The notes beneath the pieces are model-generated. The model saw only the letters and a program-made list of their open reading frames with translations. It was not told where the DNA came from and searched no databases. 64,000 nucleotides of DNA from Bacteroidota bacterium (GTDB lineage: Bacteria; Bacteroidota; Bacteroidia; Chitinophagales; Chitinophagaceae). The position numbers and the translations under genes are program-made. Positions 54,075-63,983 of the stretch are shown in pieces. Within the stretch, counting starts at the first letter, position 1, and every line of letters starts with the position of its first letter. The DNA lies in the NCBI GenBank assembly GCA_028876495.1, contig JAGWRO010000041.1, positions 124,001-188,000 on the forward strand. The letters are read 5' to 3'.

Positions 54075-54728
54075 TTATTTCTCATACGGAAAATTCCTTG
54101 AGACTTTTTTCATCATCCTTGTTATTAATTCATCTGTTGAACTCATAACGTCGTCATTCATCGCTTTGTAAAAACGCCAAAGTAAATTTCCATCTGTGCC
54201 ATTATAGATTTGCAATGTTAAAGCACCGCTACCGGTTTTACTTCCAATGCCGCCAAATAAAACTGTCTTCACAATAGCTCCTCCTTCCGAAGCTGTTTTC
54301 TCATATTGATAATTGGATTTAATAACTGCATCAACTCCTAAAATTTTGCAGATAGAATCCTGCGTCAATAAATCCAACTTGTCATAAATTCCTTTTGCCT
54401 TTAATAAAGCATTTGTGCGAGTTGGATCCTGAAATGTTACAGAATACTTGTTCGCTTTCCGTAATAAGTAAGTAAACATTGAAGATTGAAGATTGGTTTT
54501 AAGTTCTTCTTCTTCACTTTTAGTTGCAGAAGGGTCATAATGTTTCGGCACCCGTTTGTAAGTAATGGAAACATCAAAAGGAAGAATCGATACCGTTTTT
54601 TGCTTATCTATTTCAGATTTTAAATTCGGAGCAGAATAGGTTTGCTTAGCAGATTCAAACTGAGCAAAGCCAGACATTGTAGCAAGCAAAAAGAAAGAAC
54701 AAATCAAAATTTTCATTTTCATAAACAT
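54075..54728 (-). CDS. Secreted protein of unknown function (CsgG/LpoB-like pattern)
   Basis: A 217-residue exported protein whose signal peptide ends at SGFAQ; no lipobox is present. ATG codons at residues 1, 3 and 5 are all possible starts. The mature part has TVSILPFDVSITYKR, a helical region, ILGVDAVIKSNYQYEK, and LTLQIYNGTDGNLLWRFYK. This order of a beta strand with I-L-P-F, then a G-V-D-A motif, then a strand ending in W-R-F resembles CsgG/LpoB/TolB-N type periplasmic domains, but the match is only by pattern. It lies upstream of the CYTH gene with a terminator between. Confidence 0.6.
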   Translation of the reverse strand: MFMKMKILICSFFLLATMSGFAQFESAKQTYSAPNLKSEIDKQKTVSILPFDVSITYKRVPKHYDPSATKSEEEELKTNLQSSMFTYLLRKANKYSVTFQDPTRTNALLKAKGIYDKLDLLTQDSICKILGVDAVIKSNYQYEKTASEGGAIVKTVLFGGIGSKTGSGALTLQIYNGTDGNLLWRFYKAMNDDVMSSTDELITRMMKKVSRNFPYEK

Positions 54729-54782
54729 AGTTTTTTAGCTCACAATATAATAACATCAAGTCATTGAACCTAGTTATTGTAC

Positions 54783-55847
54783 CTACTTTTTTTCCATCAA
54801 TCCATTCATTCGTTCACGCGACTTATTAAAGATCATTATGCCGTTTTTAATACCCTTACGTTTCTCTTTCTTTTCTTCTTCTGATAATTGATTTACTGAC
54901 TGACATTCCTCAGAACAACAACCTTCATATTTTGCTGCGCACGATTCGCATTGAATAAACAAAAGGTGGCAGGCTTCGTTGGCGCAATTGGTATGTGTAT
55001 CGCAGGGAGCACCACATTGATGGCAATGACTGATTATTTCATCGCCGATCTTCTCTCCGAGCCTTCCGTCGAAGACGAAATTTTTACCCAGAAATTTATT
55101 CGGTAATTTTTCCTCTTTTATTTTATTGGCATACTGGATAATTCCTCCTTCCAGGTGATATACATTTTTAAATCCGTTGTGCAACATATAAGCGCTGGCT
55201 TTTTCACAACGGATACCACCGGTGCAGTACATGATTATATTTTTGTCTTTCTTTTCTTCAAGCATACTAACGGCCATGGGTAGTTGCTGCCTGAAAGTAT
55301 CAGAAGGAATCTCAATAGCATTTACAAAATGACCTACTTCGTATTCATAATGGTTGCGCATATCTACCACAATGGTATCCGGATCTGCAGTAAGTTTATT
55401 GAAAGAATCAGCATCAACATATTTTCCTTTTTTACTCATATCAAAAGCTGGATCAGTAATTCCGTCAGCTACAATTTTATTGCGCACTTTAACTTTCAAC
55501 ACCCAAAAGCTTTTACCCTGCCCGACTTCGTCATTCAGGCGGGCATCATAATCAACGGCAATGTTTAAGCGAACGTCTTTTAAAAAAGAAATAGTATCAA
55601 GATATTCTTTAAATTTTTCAAAATTGGGCGCAGGAACACTCATCTGCGCATTGATACCTTCGTGGGCTACATAAATTCGCCCAAATGCTTTTAACTCATT
55701 TAAATTTTTATAAAACTCATCACGAAAAGCCTGTGGATCATCAATGGATGCATATTTGTAAAATGAAAGGGTAACACGGGGTTCTTTTTCTTCAAATAAT
55801 AATTTCTTAAGTTCTTTTTGAGAAACACGATTGTGTAATAATGCCAT
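54783..55847 (-). CDS. trhO: tRNA uridine(34) hydroxylase, rhodanese family
   Basis: A 354-residue rhodanese-related protein. It has the N-terminal acylphosphatase-like domain ([33 protein letters not shown]), then the rhodanese domain with [20 protein letters not shown] and active site [17 protein letters not shown], and a C-terminal cysteine-rich tail ([19 protein letters not shown]). This is the architecture of TrhO (YceA), which makes 5-hydroxyuridine at tRNA position 34 using oxygen. It is longer than the E. coli protein only by the C-terminal tail. The gene stands alone. Confidence 0.92.
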   Translation of the reverse strand: MALLHNRVSQKELKKLLFEEKEPRVTLSFYKYASIDDPQAFRDEFYKNLNELKAFGRIYVAHEGINAQMSVPAPNFEKFKEYLDTISFLKDVRLNIAVDYDARLNDEVGQGKSFWVLKVKVRNKIVADGITDPAFDMSKKGKYVDADSFNKLTADPDTIVVDMRNHYEYEVGHFVNAIEIPSDTFRQQLPMAVSMLEEKKDKNIIMYCTGGIRCEKASAYMLHNGFKNVYHLEGGIIQYANKIKEEKLPNKFLGKNFVFDGRLGEKIGDEIISHCHQCGAPCDTHTNCANEACHLLFIQCESCAAKYEGCCSEECQSVNQLSEEEKKEKRKGIKNGIMIFNKSRERMNGLMEKK

Positions 55848-56006
55848 AACTAAAATTTACCCGGGGTTTTTTGAGACATTTACAGGATGAATCAAACCTT
55901 AATAAAGGCGGGTAAAAACGAGTTGCAAAGATAAATCAGTTGGATTATTTATAAAAATGGGCATGCCGTTTGATTAACAGTTATTTAATCATAAAAAATA
56001 ATAATT

Positions 56007-56612
56007 ATGAATTTAAAAAACACCTCTATGAAAAAAATTATCGTTTTTGCTGCAACCTTCTTTTTACTGTTAAATGCTAAAGCACAAGATGCCCATTTTG
56101 GGATAAAAGCCGGGTTGAATGCATCTTCCTTAGATTACAATAACAACTCTGATATGCAAACCAAAATAGGTTTTAATGCAGGTCTGCTGGCTCATATACA
56201 CACATCAAGCAAGATGTGGGCATTTCAACCTGAACTATATTATTCTTCAGAAGGAGCTAAAAGCAAATCTAACAGTAATGTAAGCACCGACCTTGGGTAT
56301 TTGAATCTTCCAGTTCTTGTTCAATATATGTTTGATAATGGATTTAGAATTGAAGCAGGTCCCCAGGTTGGATTTTTAATGAACGCAAAAACAAAAGTTG
56401 GCAATAATTCAACTGACATTAAAAATAATTTAAAGAGTGCAGTATTTTCAATTCCCCTTGGTTTAGGTTATGTAACCACCAACGGACTTGGTTTCGATGC
56501 CAGGTATAATTTTGGTATCAGTAATATCAATAAATCAACCTATGGTGGTACAGTACATAGCAACGTTTTTCAATTTGATGTTTTTTATCAATTCAGCAGT
56601 ACAAAGAAATAA
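56007..56612 (+). CDS. Small outer-membrane beta-barrel (porin-family) protein
   Basis: A 201-residue outer-membrane protein. The signal peptide is MKKIIVFAATFFLLLNAKAQ, which begins at the internal ATG 56028; the earlier ATG 56007 adds seven residues, and both are possible. The mature part has GIKAGLNASSLDY at its start, PELYYSSEGAK, YLNLPVLVQYMFDNGFRIEAGPQVG and FDARYNFGISNI, ending in an aromatic-rich strand FDVFYQFSS. This is the outer membrane protein beta-barrel domain (PF13568-like, eight strands) common in Bacteroidota. Function is unknown. Confidence 0.85.
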   Translation: MNLKNTSMKKIIVFAATFFLLLNAKAQDAHFGIKAGLNASSLDYNNNSDMQTKIGFNAGLLAHIHTSSKMWAFQPELYYSSEGAKSKSNSNVSTDLGYLNLPVLVQYMFDNGFRIEAGPQVGFLMNAKTKVGNNSTDIKNNLKSAVFSIPLGLGYVTTNGLGFDARYNFGISNINKSTYGGTVHSNVFQFDVFYQFSSTKK

Positions 56613-56631
56613 GAAATCATTTGATATTAAA

Positions 56632-56663
56632 GCGGCCGTAATTTTTTACGGCTGCTTTTTTTG
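56632..56663 (+). terminator. Terminator of the small porin gene
   Basis: GCCGTAA (56635-56641) pairs with TTACGGC (56646-56652) over four T, extended by outer GC pairs and followed by a T-run. It lies 22 bases after the stop. Confidence 0.8.
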
Positions 56664-56672
56664 AAAAAAATA

Positions 56673-56705
56673 TTTGAAACCAAACTTTGTTTGTAGTTAC
56701 ATTTG
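56673..56705 (+). promoter_or_regulatory. Promoter of the DUF1345 gene (TTTG / TACATTTG)
   Basis: TTTG at 56673-56676 and TACATTTG at 56698-56705 are 21 bases apart, the same spacing as the rpsT promoter. It lies 19 bases before the ATG. Confidence 0.7.
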
Positions 56706-56724
56706 GTAAACTAATATTTTTTTA

Positions 56725-57414
56725 ATGTCAAAAAAAGAAATGCAACCGCTGGTGCCTGCATTTGAAAAAATTAACCCCATTCAGAAACTCCTTATCTGCC
56801 TGGCGATTGCTGTGATCGTTTATTTTATTGTTGAAATAAAAAACATCGATTTTCTCACTCACATTATGATCGGCTGGGACACTTTTAGTGCATGTATGAT
56901 CGTTATGACCTGGATTACGTTTTTTATTACTACGGCCAAACAGATACGCATCCAATCTAAGGTGCAGGATCCTAACAGGTCGGTAATTTTTATTCTCATC
57001 CTTATTTCCACCTTAGCCAGTTTTCTTACTGTTATTTTACTCATCGTTTCAAAGAAGGGTGACCAAACCGGAACTTCCTGGCACTTACCGATTGCTGTTG
57101 CAGGGATGCTTTTCTCCTGGATTTTAATACATACTGGTTTTACACTTCGGTACGCTCATATTTTTTATGGCGATCATGAAACAAAAGCGAATACACATGC
57201 CGGGGGCCTGGATTTTCCCGGTGATACATTGCCGGACTATCTGGATTTTGCCTATTTTTCTTTTGTTTTGGGAATGACCTTCCAGGTTTCTGATATACAG
57301 ATCACTTCTAAAAGATTCAGGCGGCTGGCGTTGTTGCATGGTCTTATATCTTTTAGCTTTGACACAACCATGATTGCACTTACCATCAATATTCTTGCAG
57401 GAATTGGCGGTTAA
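56725..57414 (+). CDS. DUF1345 membrane protein
   Basis: A 229-residue integral membrane protein with about six helices. Characteristic pieces are WDTFSACMIVMTWITF, the long cytoplasmic-to-membrane segment around IFILILISTLASFLTVILL, HTGFTLRYAHIFY and DFAYFSFVLGMTFQVSDIQITS, as in DUF1345 proteins. The family's function is unknown. It has its own promoter and is convergent with the large outer-membrane gene. Confidence 0.85.
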   Translation: MSKKEMQPLVPAFEKINPIQKLLICLAIAVIVYFIVEIKNIDFLTHIMIGWDTFSACMIVMTWITFFITTAKQIRIQSKVQDPNRSVIFILILISTLASFLTVILLIVSKKGDQTGTSWHLPIAVAGMLFSWILIHTGFTLRYAHIFYGDHETKANTHAGGLDFPGDTLPDYLDFAYFSFVLGMTFQVSDIQITSKRFRRLALLHGLISFSFDTTMIALTINILAGIGG

Positions 57415-57416
57415 TG

Positions 57417-57451
57417 CAAAATGAAAATTACTGATATTTGTTGGTTTACTG
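57417..57451 (+). repeat. Dispersed intergenic repeat, copy 10
   Basis: AAAATGAAAATTA is followed by CTGATATTTGTTGGTTTACTG. It fills most of the gap between two convergent genes. Confidence 0.8.
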
Positions 57452-57467
57452 CCGGCTCCTAAAGCTA

Positions 57468-60400
57468 TTAAAAAATGGCACGAATAGAAACTCTTCCTGT
57501 ATGAACTACCGGGTTGCTCCCCGGCTTACGCCCGTCATATTGCAGGTTCAGTTCAATATTTCCTGCCAGCCGTTTGGTAAGTTCAAGGTTCCATAAATAA
57601 TTTTTTCCCGGCAATAACCCGTTTAATAAAATATATCCCACTGTACTGTTTGGATCACCGTTATATTTAATATTGTTCAAAGAGAATCTGCCATTGATCG
57701 TCCCATCAGAAAGAACATTATATTTTACTTCTGTGGTAAATTGATTATTCACCGAATTTTCAAAACCGCCCATTTTATTTTTCTTTTTATCGTAAGTGTA
57801 GATAAGGCTTACACGAAAATCACTTTTATAAATATAACTTATTGACGGCTCTGCAGAAACTTCATCAACCTGGTAATTTCTGTTAGTGAAAGAAGGAGTT
57901 ATTAATTGATTTCTGTCGTATTTGTTCGTAAAATTTGTAGCAATGGAACGGTTCAGGTTCCACCTTCCTCTTATGGTTAAATCTCTTAACGAATTACTTT
58001 CAAATCCATAATTTAAAAGCGATTTGGTATTATTCAACCGGTGCGTTACATCAATTCCCCAAACAGAGCTTTTCCGGTTAAAATAAATCGTATTGCTTAA
58101 AAAGGAAGTCAAAGAAATTAATGAAGTATCCACTAATTTTTTATTGAACGGATCGAACTGAAAACCACCATTCGAAATATCTTTCTTATTGATTTGCAAG
58201 GAAGAAGTAGTGCTGAATTTTTTTAAGAATTTTAAAAATTTATCAGAAGTGTTTCTTGCAATGATCATATCAGGATTGATACTAAAATTATAATTGAACT
58301 GAATATAATTTGCTTTTACATAATCATTGGTCGGTGTAAAAACACGAATCCATTTTTTTTGATCCTGGTAAATGGCCACTTCAAATTCATTTAATTGGGG
58401 AATGCCATCCTTATTATAATCGATCCAGGTATAATAACCCTGCCCTGCCGGCACTTCTATATAAGTGTACTCAAGCTTTTGCTCCTGCCCTGAACCGAGC
58501 TCATATAAAACATTGCCGGTAACAAATCCTTTCCATTCGTTAATGGCATATTCAGCTCTCCCCAAAAGGCTTTCGTCGCTTTTTTCGTTGGAAAAATTTT
58601 TGTTAATCACATTTAATTTGCGATAAGTAACATTCAGGCGAAACTGCTGATGTTCATTGTTCATAAGCTCAGTCATCAAATTAATGTTCTGGCTTTTATC
58701 CTGTGATAACAATCCTTTTTGAAATGGAATTTTATTTTCCCTTGTAGAATAACTGATTCCCCATTTATTCATTTTCTTTTCAGAAGATTTTATATACACC
58801 TGCCATGTATTGAAAGCAAAACTTATTGGCAGCAAAGTATCAGAAATCTTTGCAATCTGCTGGTTATTTTCGGAAGAATAATTGGCCCCGATCTTTATAT
58901 CTTTTAAATCTGCAAATGACCTGTACACATCAATAGTAGGGCGCAGATAGGAACCTGTTTGTGTGGTGCTGTTAATATTCGTGATATAAAATTTATTATT
59001 GAAATGCCAGCCTTTAATATTCATCACATTTTCAATGGCATTTCTAACTCCATTGTAGTTGTCACTTCTGTTATAATCAGTAAACTGGTATTTTAGAAAA
59101 TTATTTTTAATATCATTAATTTCAAAAGAACCATTCACCAAATTTTCTGTTGCCGGCGGCGCGTCAAAGGGAAGGCTCCAATCCCTGTTGAATTCTACAT
59201 TTCGCAATGTTTCCAGCGGCTTAAATTTATCCTGAACATACTCGTATCCAAGGTGCGTTTGTAAAGTAATTCCTGGTTTTAAATTTCCAAAAACTGCATG
59301 TTGCATGGCGTAATCTACTTTTGCAGCTACACCTTTGTCACCTTCTTTACCTTTTGATGAAAAAGTATTTACATCATAATTACTTAAGGCCGTTTCTACT
59401 TTTAAGGAAGAATTTTTATTAAAAAAATATTGTGCAGCTACCGTAATTAAATCATGTTTTTTTGGAGTGATCAACAAAATCACCGGATCCCAATCGCCTT
59501 GTTTTACACCATTAACAGGAGCAACATATTGAAAAACCCTTCCGTTTGCATTTCCATCATTTACCGGCGTATAATTTCCCCTGCCGAAACCGACATTGGT
59601 AAAAGAAAGATTGTACAACGAATCTTTTTGATTGGGAGAATAAACATAAATCGTATCGCGGATTCCATTAATGGTTGTATCTACTTTTTTATATAAAATC
59701 TTATTTAATGAAAATGTATCAGGCACGGCATTAGGATAGGTGGCGCTGTCTATATTACTTCCAATCTGTGACAAAAATTGTTTTTGATCAGTAGTAAGAG
59801 ATTGGTTGATAGAAGAATTTTTTGCGTCTGAATTGGTATAAGCACCGATGCTTATTTTTAATTTATTGTTGATATTGATCTCATCATTTCCATAGATCAT
59901 TGAATTCAAATAATTCTGGTTTGAATATTCAAACTCTACCTGGATGCGGCTGTCTTTGGTAATTAAATGTTTCACTGTAAAAGTTAATTCAGCAGTATTG
60001 TAATCAATTACATAATCGCGGTCTTCGCCACGTGTTAATAATTGGCCATCTAAAAAAACTTTTTCTGTTCCGGCAAGAACAGCGAAATACAATTCGTTAT
60101 TAGCACCGTAAAGTTTATAAGGCCCCTGGTCGCCTTCAATTGGAGTAATGTTGTCGCGGGTATAATTGCCTTTGGCAATGGCGCCGCTGGCCATAAAAGA
60201 GTTGGCAACATTTTTACTGATCACATTTTCCGTAGAAAATGAAGCACCTTGTAATCTTTTAGAAAAATTGAGAAAATAATTCTGACTTTGCCTGATATCA
60301 ATATCACCAAAACTTGCCTGCCAGCCGTGCTTTTTTATTTGCATAAAAATTCGATCAAAATCCCTGATATTTTGAGTGTTTCCTTGAGGCTGAATGGGAA

Positions 60401-60944
60401 TATTATTGTCGCTGATGGCGGCAGTAAGTTCCAGGCTATCACCGATAAATCCATTGAGCTGAAGATTTAAACTGGAACTAACAACGGCATCCTGGTTATT
60501 GCCAATAGTAATGCCGCGGCCAAAACTTCCATTGTAATCAATGTTTCCAAAATCAATTATCTTATTTTCAAACTGGTTACTTTTTAAAACATACGGCTTT
60601 TCCATTGCAAAATTAAAACGGATGCTGTCGTAGTTAAAACGGCGCGTTATCGCATTTAATTTGTAGGGAAAAACGCGATAAGAAATAAAAACGCTATCCG
60701 GTAAATTTGCTGACTTCCAGAAAACAGAAGCATTTACATAATCAACTTCATATGCAGAAGAAGGAATACCTGCAATTGAAATTGTGTGGGGAACAATACT
60801 ATTGCTGTCGAGAAGTAGCGGATTTATTTTGGTAGAAATTTTTTTACTCCTTAAGTTAGAAAGTGAGGACGGGTTTTGTTGGGAAAAACCATTAATAGAA
60901 ATAAACAGAAGCAGAAAAACGGATAGGGGGGTTACTGATTTCAA
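57468..60944 (-). CDS. Large outer-membrane protein of unknown function, 1158 residues
   Basis: The ORF starts at TTG 60944 (MKSVTPLSVFLLLFISINGF), as no ATG fits, with a signal peptide ending GFSQ. The N-terminal third has GRGITIGNNQDAVVSSSLNLQLNG and FGDIDI; the centre has DNITPIEGDQGPYKLYGANN, FLDGQLLTRGEDRDYVIDYN and SRIQVEFEYSNQNY, which recall parts of the T9SS translocon protein SprA. The rest is rich in alternating strands ending FSLNN-type segments, so a large barrel is likely. SprA is about twice as long, so this is a relative at most. It is flanked by housekeeping genes and stands alone. Confidence 0.7.
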   Translation of the reverse strand: MKSVTPLSVFLLLFISINGFSQQNPSSLSNLRSKKISTKINPLLLDSNSIVPHTISIAGIPSSAYEVDYVNASVFWKSANLPDSVFISYRVFPYKLNAITRRFNYDSIRFNFAMEKPYVLKSNQFENKIIDFGNIDYNGSFGRGITIGNNQDAVVSSSLNLQLNGFIGDSLELTAAISDNNIPIQPQGNTQNIRDFDRIFMQIKKHGWQASFGDIDIRQSQNYFLNFSKRLQGASFSTENVISKNVANSFMASGAIAKGNYTRDNITPIEGDQGPYKLYGANNELYFAVLAGTEKVFLDGQLLTRGEDRDYVIDYNTAELTFTVKHLITKDSRIQVEFEYSNQNYLNSMIYGNDEININNKLKISIGAYTNSDAKNSSINQSLTTDQKQFLSQIGSNIDSATYPNAVPDTFSLNKILYKKVDTTINGIRDTIYVYSPNQKDSLYNLSFTNVGFGRGNYTPVNDGNANGRVFQYVAPVNGVKQGDWDPVILLITPKKHDLITVAAQYFFNKNSSLKVETALSNYDVNTFSSKGKEGDKGVAAKVDYAMQHAVFGNLKPGITLQTHLGYEYVQDKFKPLETLRNVEFNRDWSLPFDAPPATENLVNGSFEINDIKNNFLKYQFTDYNRSDNYNGVRNAIENVMNIKGWHFNNKFYITNINSTTQTGSYLRPTIDVYRSFADLKDIKIGANYSSENNQQIAKISDTLLPISFAFNTWQVYIKSSEKKMNKWGISYSTRENKIPFQKGLLSQDKSQNINLMTELMNNEHQQFRLNVTYRKLNVINKNFSNEKSDESLLGRAEYAINEWKGFVTGNVLYELGSGQEQKLEYTYIEVPAGQGYYTWIDYNKDGIPQLNEFEVAIYQDQKKWIRVFTPTNDYVKANYIQFNYNFSINPDMIIARNTSDKFLKFLKKFSTTSSLQINKKDISNGGFQFDPFNKKLVDTSLISLTSFLSNTIYFNRKSSVWGIDVTHRLNNTKSLLNYGFESNSLRDLTIRGRWNLNRSIATNFTNKYDRNQLITPSFTNRNYQVDEVSAEPSISYIYKSDFRVSLIYTYDKKKNKMGGFENSVNNQFTTEVKYNVLSDGTINGRFSLNNIKYNGDPNSTVGYILLNGLLPGKNYLWNLELTKRLAGNIELNLQYDGRKPGSNPVVHTGRVSIRAIF

Positions 60945-61100
60945 GCAGTATAATTTTACAAACCTTAAAATTAAACGATTTCAGGCAATGATGTTATCTT
61001 CTGATTAATTGCCAGGATCTTTTAAGTATAACGTAAAAGAACTGCTCAGATATATAAGAGGCTTATGTTTGTTTTGAATACTTATCGTTTCAAAATACAA

Positions 61101-61135
61101 AAAAATAAAAATCTTTACTATTTATTAGTTTACTG
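61101..61135 (+). repeat. Dispersed intergenic repeat, copy 11
   Basis: AAAAATAAAAATCT is followed by TTACTATTTATTAGTTTACTG. It lies 14 bases past the sdhB stop, in the gap between two minus-strand genes. Confidence 0.8.
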
Positions 61136-61149
61136 TAATTATTTTAATG

Positions 61150-61959
61150 TTAACCCCGTTCATTCATCGGATCTACCATATTTACCGGCCTTTCCTGTAT
61201 TTTAGAAGAAAGAGAAGCACCAAGATATTGCCTGTTCATTCTTGCAATATTTTCAACTGAAATACCTTTAGGGCATTCCGCTTCGCAATTATAGATATTG
61301 CCACAATTTCCAAATCCTTCTTTATCCATTTGCTTTACCATATTGAGCACTCGTGAAATTTTTTCAGGTTCGCCCTGCGGTAACAGCGCTAATTGTGAAA
61401 CTTTAGCACTTACAAACAACATGGCAGAACCATTAGGACAAGCGGCCACACAAGCACCGCATCCAATACAGGAAGCAGCATCAAATGCTTCATCAGAATC
61501 TGCCCTGTCAATCAAAATCGTATTGGCATCAGGCGCATTTCCTGTATTCGCAGAAATATATCCACCTGCCTGGATAATTCGGTCAAACGCGCCTCTGTCA
61601 ACCATTAAATCTTTTAAAACAGGGAATGCAGCAGAACGCCAGGGCTCAACTACAATAGTATCCCCGTCTTTGTAAGCACGCATGTGCAATTGGCAAACTG
61701 TATTTCTTTGCCACGGCCCGTGGGCACGACCATCAATATACATACTGCAGGCGCCACAAATACCTTCGCGGCAATCATGATCGAAAGTAATCGGTTCTTT
61801 GCCTTCATTCACCAATCTTTCATTTAGCACATCAAACATTTCCAAAAAAGACATTTCTGAAGAAATATCTTTCACTTCATAAGTTTCAAAACGGCCTTTG
61901 GTTTCTGAGTCTTTCTGACGCCATACTTTTAAAGTAAGGTTCATATGGTAGTGGTCCAT
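61150..61959 (-). CDS. sdhB: Succinate dehydrogenase / fumarate reductase iron-sulfur subunit
   Basis: A 269-residue iron-sulfur subunit. ATG 61959 was used; ATG 61944 ([13 protein letters not shown]) is an alternative. The 2Fe-2S ferredoxin part has [11 protein letters not shown] with the fourth Cys in TVCQLHM. The second domain carries [14 protein letters not shown] and [16 protein letters not shown], which ligate the 4Fe-4S and 3Fe-4S clusters. Electrons pass from the flavoprotein through these clusters to quinone. The longer insert near [20 protein letters not shown] is typical of the B-type enzymes of Bacteroidota. It is 50 bp downstream of sdhA on the same strand. Confidence 0.95.
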   Translation of the reverse strand: MDHYHMNLTLKVWRQKDSETKGRFETYEVKDISSEMSFLEMFDVLNERLVNEGKEPITFDHDCREGICGACSMYIDGRAHGPWQRNTVCQLHMRAYKDGDTIVVEPWRSAAFPVLKDLMVDRGAFDRIIQAGGYISANTGNAPDANTILIDRADSDEAFDAASCIGCGACVAACPNGSAMLFVSAKVSQLALLPQGEPEKISRVLNMVKQMDKEGFGNCGNIYNCEAECPKGISVENIARMNRQYLGASLSSKIQERPVNMVDPMNERG

Positions 61960-62009
61960 TCTTTAAATTATTTTAATACTTTATAATTTTTTATAGAAAA
62001 CAATATCTT

Positions 62010-63983
62010 TTATTTATAACTTCTTTGACTTGGTTTCGCAACATCAAAATGTAATGGCTCTTTGTGGAGTATTTCTCCTTCAGGTGTATATTCCCAGGCT
62101 GCTACATAACTAAATTCATCATCTTTTCTTAACGCTTCGCCTTCGGGTGTCTGGCTTTCTTCACGGAAGTGACCGCCACAGCTTTCTGTACGATTAAGCG
62201 CATCCATACACATTAATTCTCCAAGTTCTAAAAAATCTGCCACTCTGTGTGCTTTATCCAGTTCAGTATTCATTTCATAAATTCCACCCGGGATTTTTAC
62301 ATTTTCCCAAAATTCTTTTCTCAATACTTTGATTTCTTCCATGGCTTCACGCAAACCCTTTTCATTCCTGGCCATACCAACTTTATCCCACATAATTTTA
62401 CCTAATCTTTTGTGGAAGTTTTCTACTGATTCATTTCCTTGTATGCTCATTAATTTTTCGATTCTTTCTTTCACCGCATTTTCAGCTTCTTCAAATGCCG
62501 GATGAGTTACCGGTATTGCCGGAACCCTTATCTGGTCTGACATGTAGGAACTAATGGTATAAGGAATTACAAAATACCCATCAGCTAATCCCTGCATCAA
62601 TGCTGATGCACCAAGGCGGTTGGCACCATGATCACTAAAATTAGCTTCTCCCAATGAATACAATCCATCAACGGTTGTCTTTAATTCATAATCAACCCAA
62701 AGGCCACCCATTGTATAATGCACTGCAGGATAAATACGCATTGGAACTATATATGGATTTTCGCCGGTGATTTTTTCATACATGGCGAAGAGATTTCCAT
62801 ATTTTTCCTGGATAACATTCTTTCCTAATTCAGTAATAGTTTCTTCAGTAGCATCTTTAATACCACGCTTGTGAACTTCTGTTTTTCCATAACGTTTGAT
62901 GGCATCTGCGAAATCCAAATAAACCGCTTTTTTAGTTGTTCCTACGCCAAAGCCGGCATCACACCGTTCTTTTGCAGCTCTTGATGCCACATCTCTTGGA
63001 ACCAGGTTACCAAAAGCAGGATAACGACGTTCGAGGTAATAATCACGATCACTCTCAGGAATGTCATTGGCCTTTCGGTTATCATCTTTGTTTTTTGGAA
63101 CCCAAATTCTTCCGTCGTTTCTCAGACTTTCACTCATCAATGTAAGTTTGCTTTGATGATCGCCGGTAACAGGAATGCAAGTTGGGTGTATTTGGGTAAA
63201 ACAAGGGTTAGCAAAATAAGCTCCTTTTTTATGCGATTTCCATGCAGCAGTTGCATTACTTCCCATTGCATTAGTGCTCAGGTAGAAAACATTTCCATAT
63301 CCGCCTGAACAAATTAATACTGCATGCCCAAAATATCTTTCTAATTTTCCTGTAACTAAATTTCGGGCAATAATACCTTTTGCTGCTCCATCAATTTTTA
63401 CAATATCATGCATTTCATGACGGGAATAAACGGTAACATTTCCCTGTGCAACTTGCCGTTCCAAAGCGCCATAAGCGCCTAATAATAATTGTTGCCCCGT
63501 TTGCCCCGCAGCATAAAATGTACGCTGAACCTGGGTTCCACCGAATGAACGATTGCTTAAAAGGCCACCATATTCTCTTGCGAAAGGAACGCCCTGCGCC
63601 ACACACTGATCAATTATGTTGTTACTTACCTGCGCCAGTCGATATACATTTCCTTCCCGCGAACGGTAATCGCCACCTTTTACAGTTTCATAAAAAAGGC
63701 GGAATACAGAATCACCATCACTTTGATAATTTTTTGCTGCGTTGATACCTCCCTGCGCAGCAATAGAATGCGCACGGCGCGGGCTATCCTGGAAACAAAA
63801 TGTTTTTACTTTGTAGCCCAGTTCGCCCAAAGTAGCTGCTGCCGAAGCGCCGGCAAGACCAGTACCTACAACTATGATCTCTATTTTTCTTTTATTAGCC
63901 GGACTTACCAGTTTTAAATGGTCTTTGTAGTTTGTCCATTTAAGTTCAAGTGGTCCTTCCGGAATTTTTGCGTCTAATGCCAT
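62010..63983 (-). CDS. sdhA: Succinate dehydrogenase / fumarate reductase flavoprotein subunit
   Basis: A 657-residue flavoprotein. Signature parts are [20 protein letters not shown] (FAD binding), [19 protein letters not shown] with the histidine that holds FAD covalently, [40 protein letters not shown] and [20 protein letters not shown] with the catalytic region. It oxidises succinate to fumarate, or the reverse, with SdhB. The cytochrome b subunit gene (sdhC) usually lies just upstream and would be beyond the right end of the window. The start ATG 63983 is 17 bp from the end. Confidence 0.96.
   Translation of the reverse strand: MALDAKIPEGPLELKWTNYKDHLKLVSPANKRKIEIIVVGTGLAGASAAATLGELGYKVKTFCFQDSPRRAHSIAAQGGINAAKNYQSDGDSVFRLFYETVKGGDYRSREGNVYRLAQVSNNIIDQCVAQGVPFAREYGGLLSNRSFGGTQVQRTFYAAGQTGQQLLLGAYGALERQVAQGNVTVYSRHEMHDIVKIDGAAKGIIARNLVTGKLERYFGHAVLICSGGYGNVFYLSTNAMGSNATAAWKSHKKGAYFANPCFTQIHPTCIPVTGDHQSKLTLMSESLRNDGRIWVPKNKDDNRKANDIPESDRDYYLERRYPAFGNLVPRDVASRAAKERCDAGFGVGTTKKAVYLDFADAIKRYGKTEVHKRGIKDATEETITELGKNVIQEKYGNLFAMYEKITGENPYIVPMRIYPAVHYTMGGLWVDYELKTTVDGLYSLGEANFSDHGANRLGASALMQGLADGYFVIPYTISSYMSDQIRVPAIPVTHPAFEEAENAVKERIEKLMSIQGNESVENFHKRLGKIMWDKVGMARNEKGLREAMEEIKVLRKEFWENVKIPGGIYEMNTELDKAHRVADFLELGELMCMDALNRTESCGGHFREESQTPEGEALRKDDEFSYVAAWEYTPEGEILHKEPLHFDVAKPSQRSYK

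Noticed and set aside
56699-56720. Possible reverse-oriented copy of the dispersed repeat (GGTAAACTAATA)
   Set aside because: Only about ten bases match and they overlap the promoter of the DUF1345 gene, so it is more likely chance.
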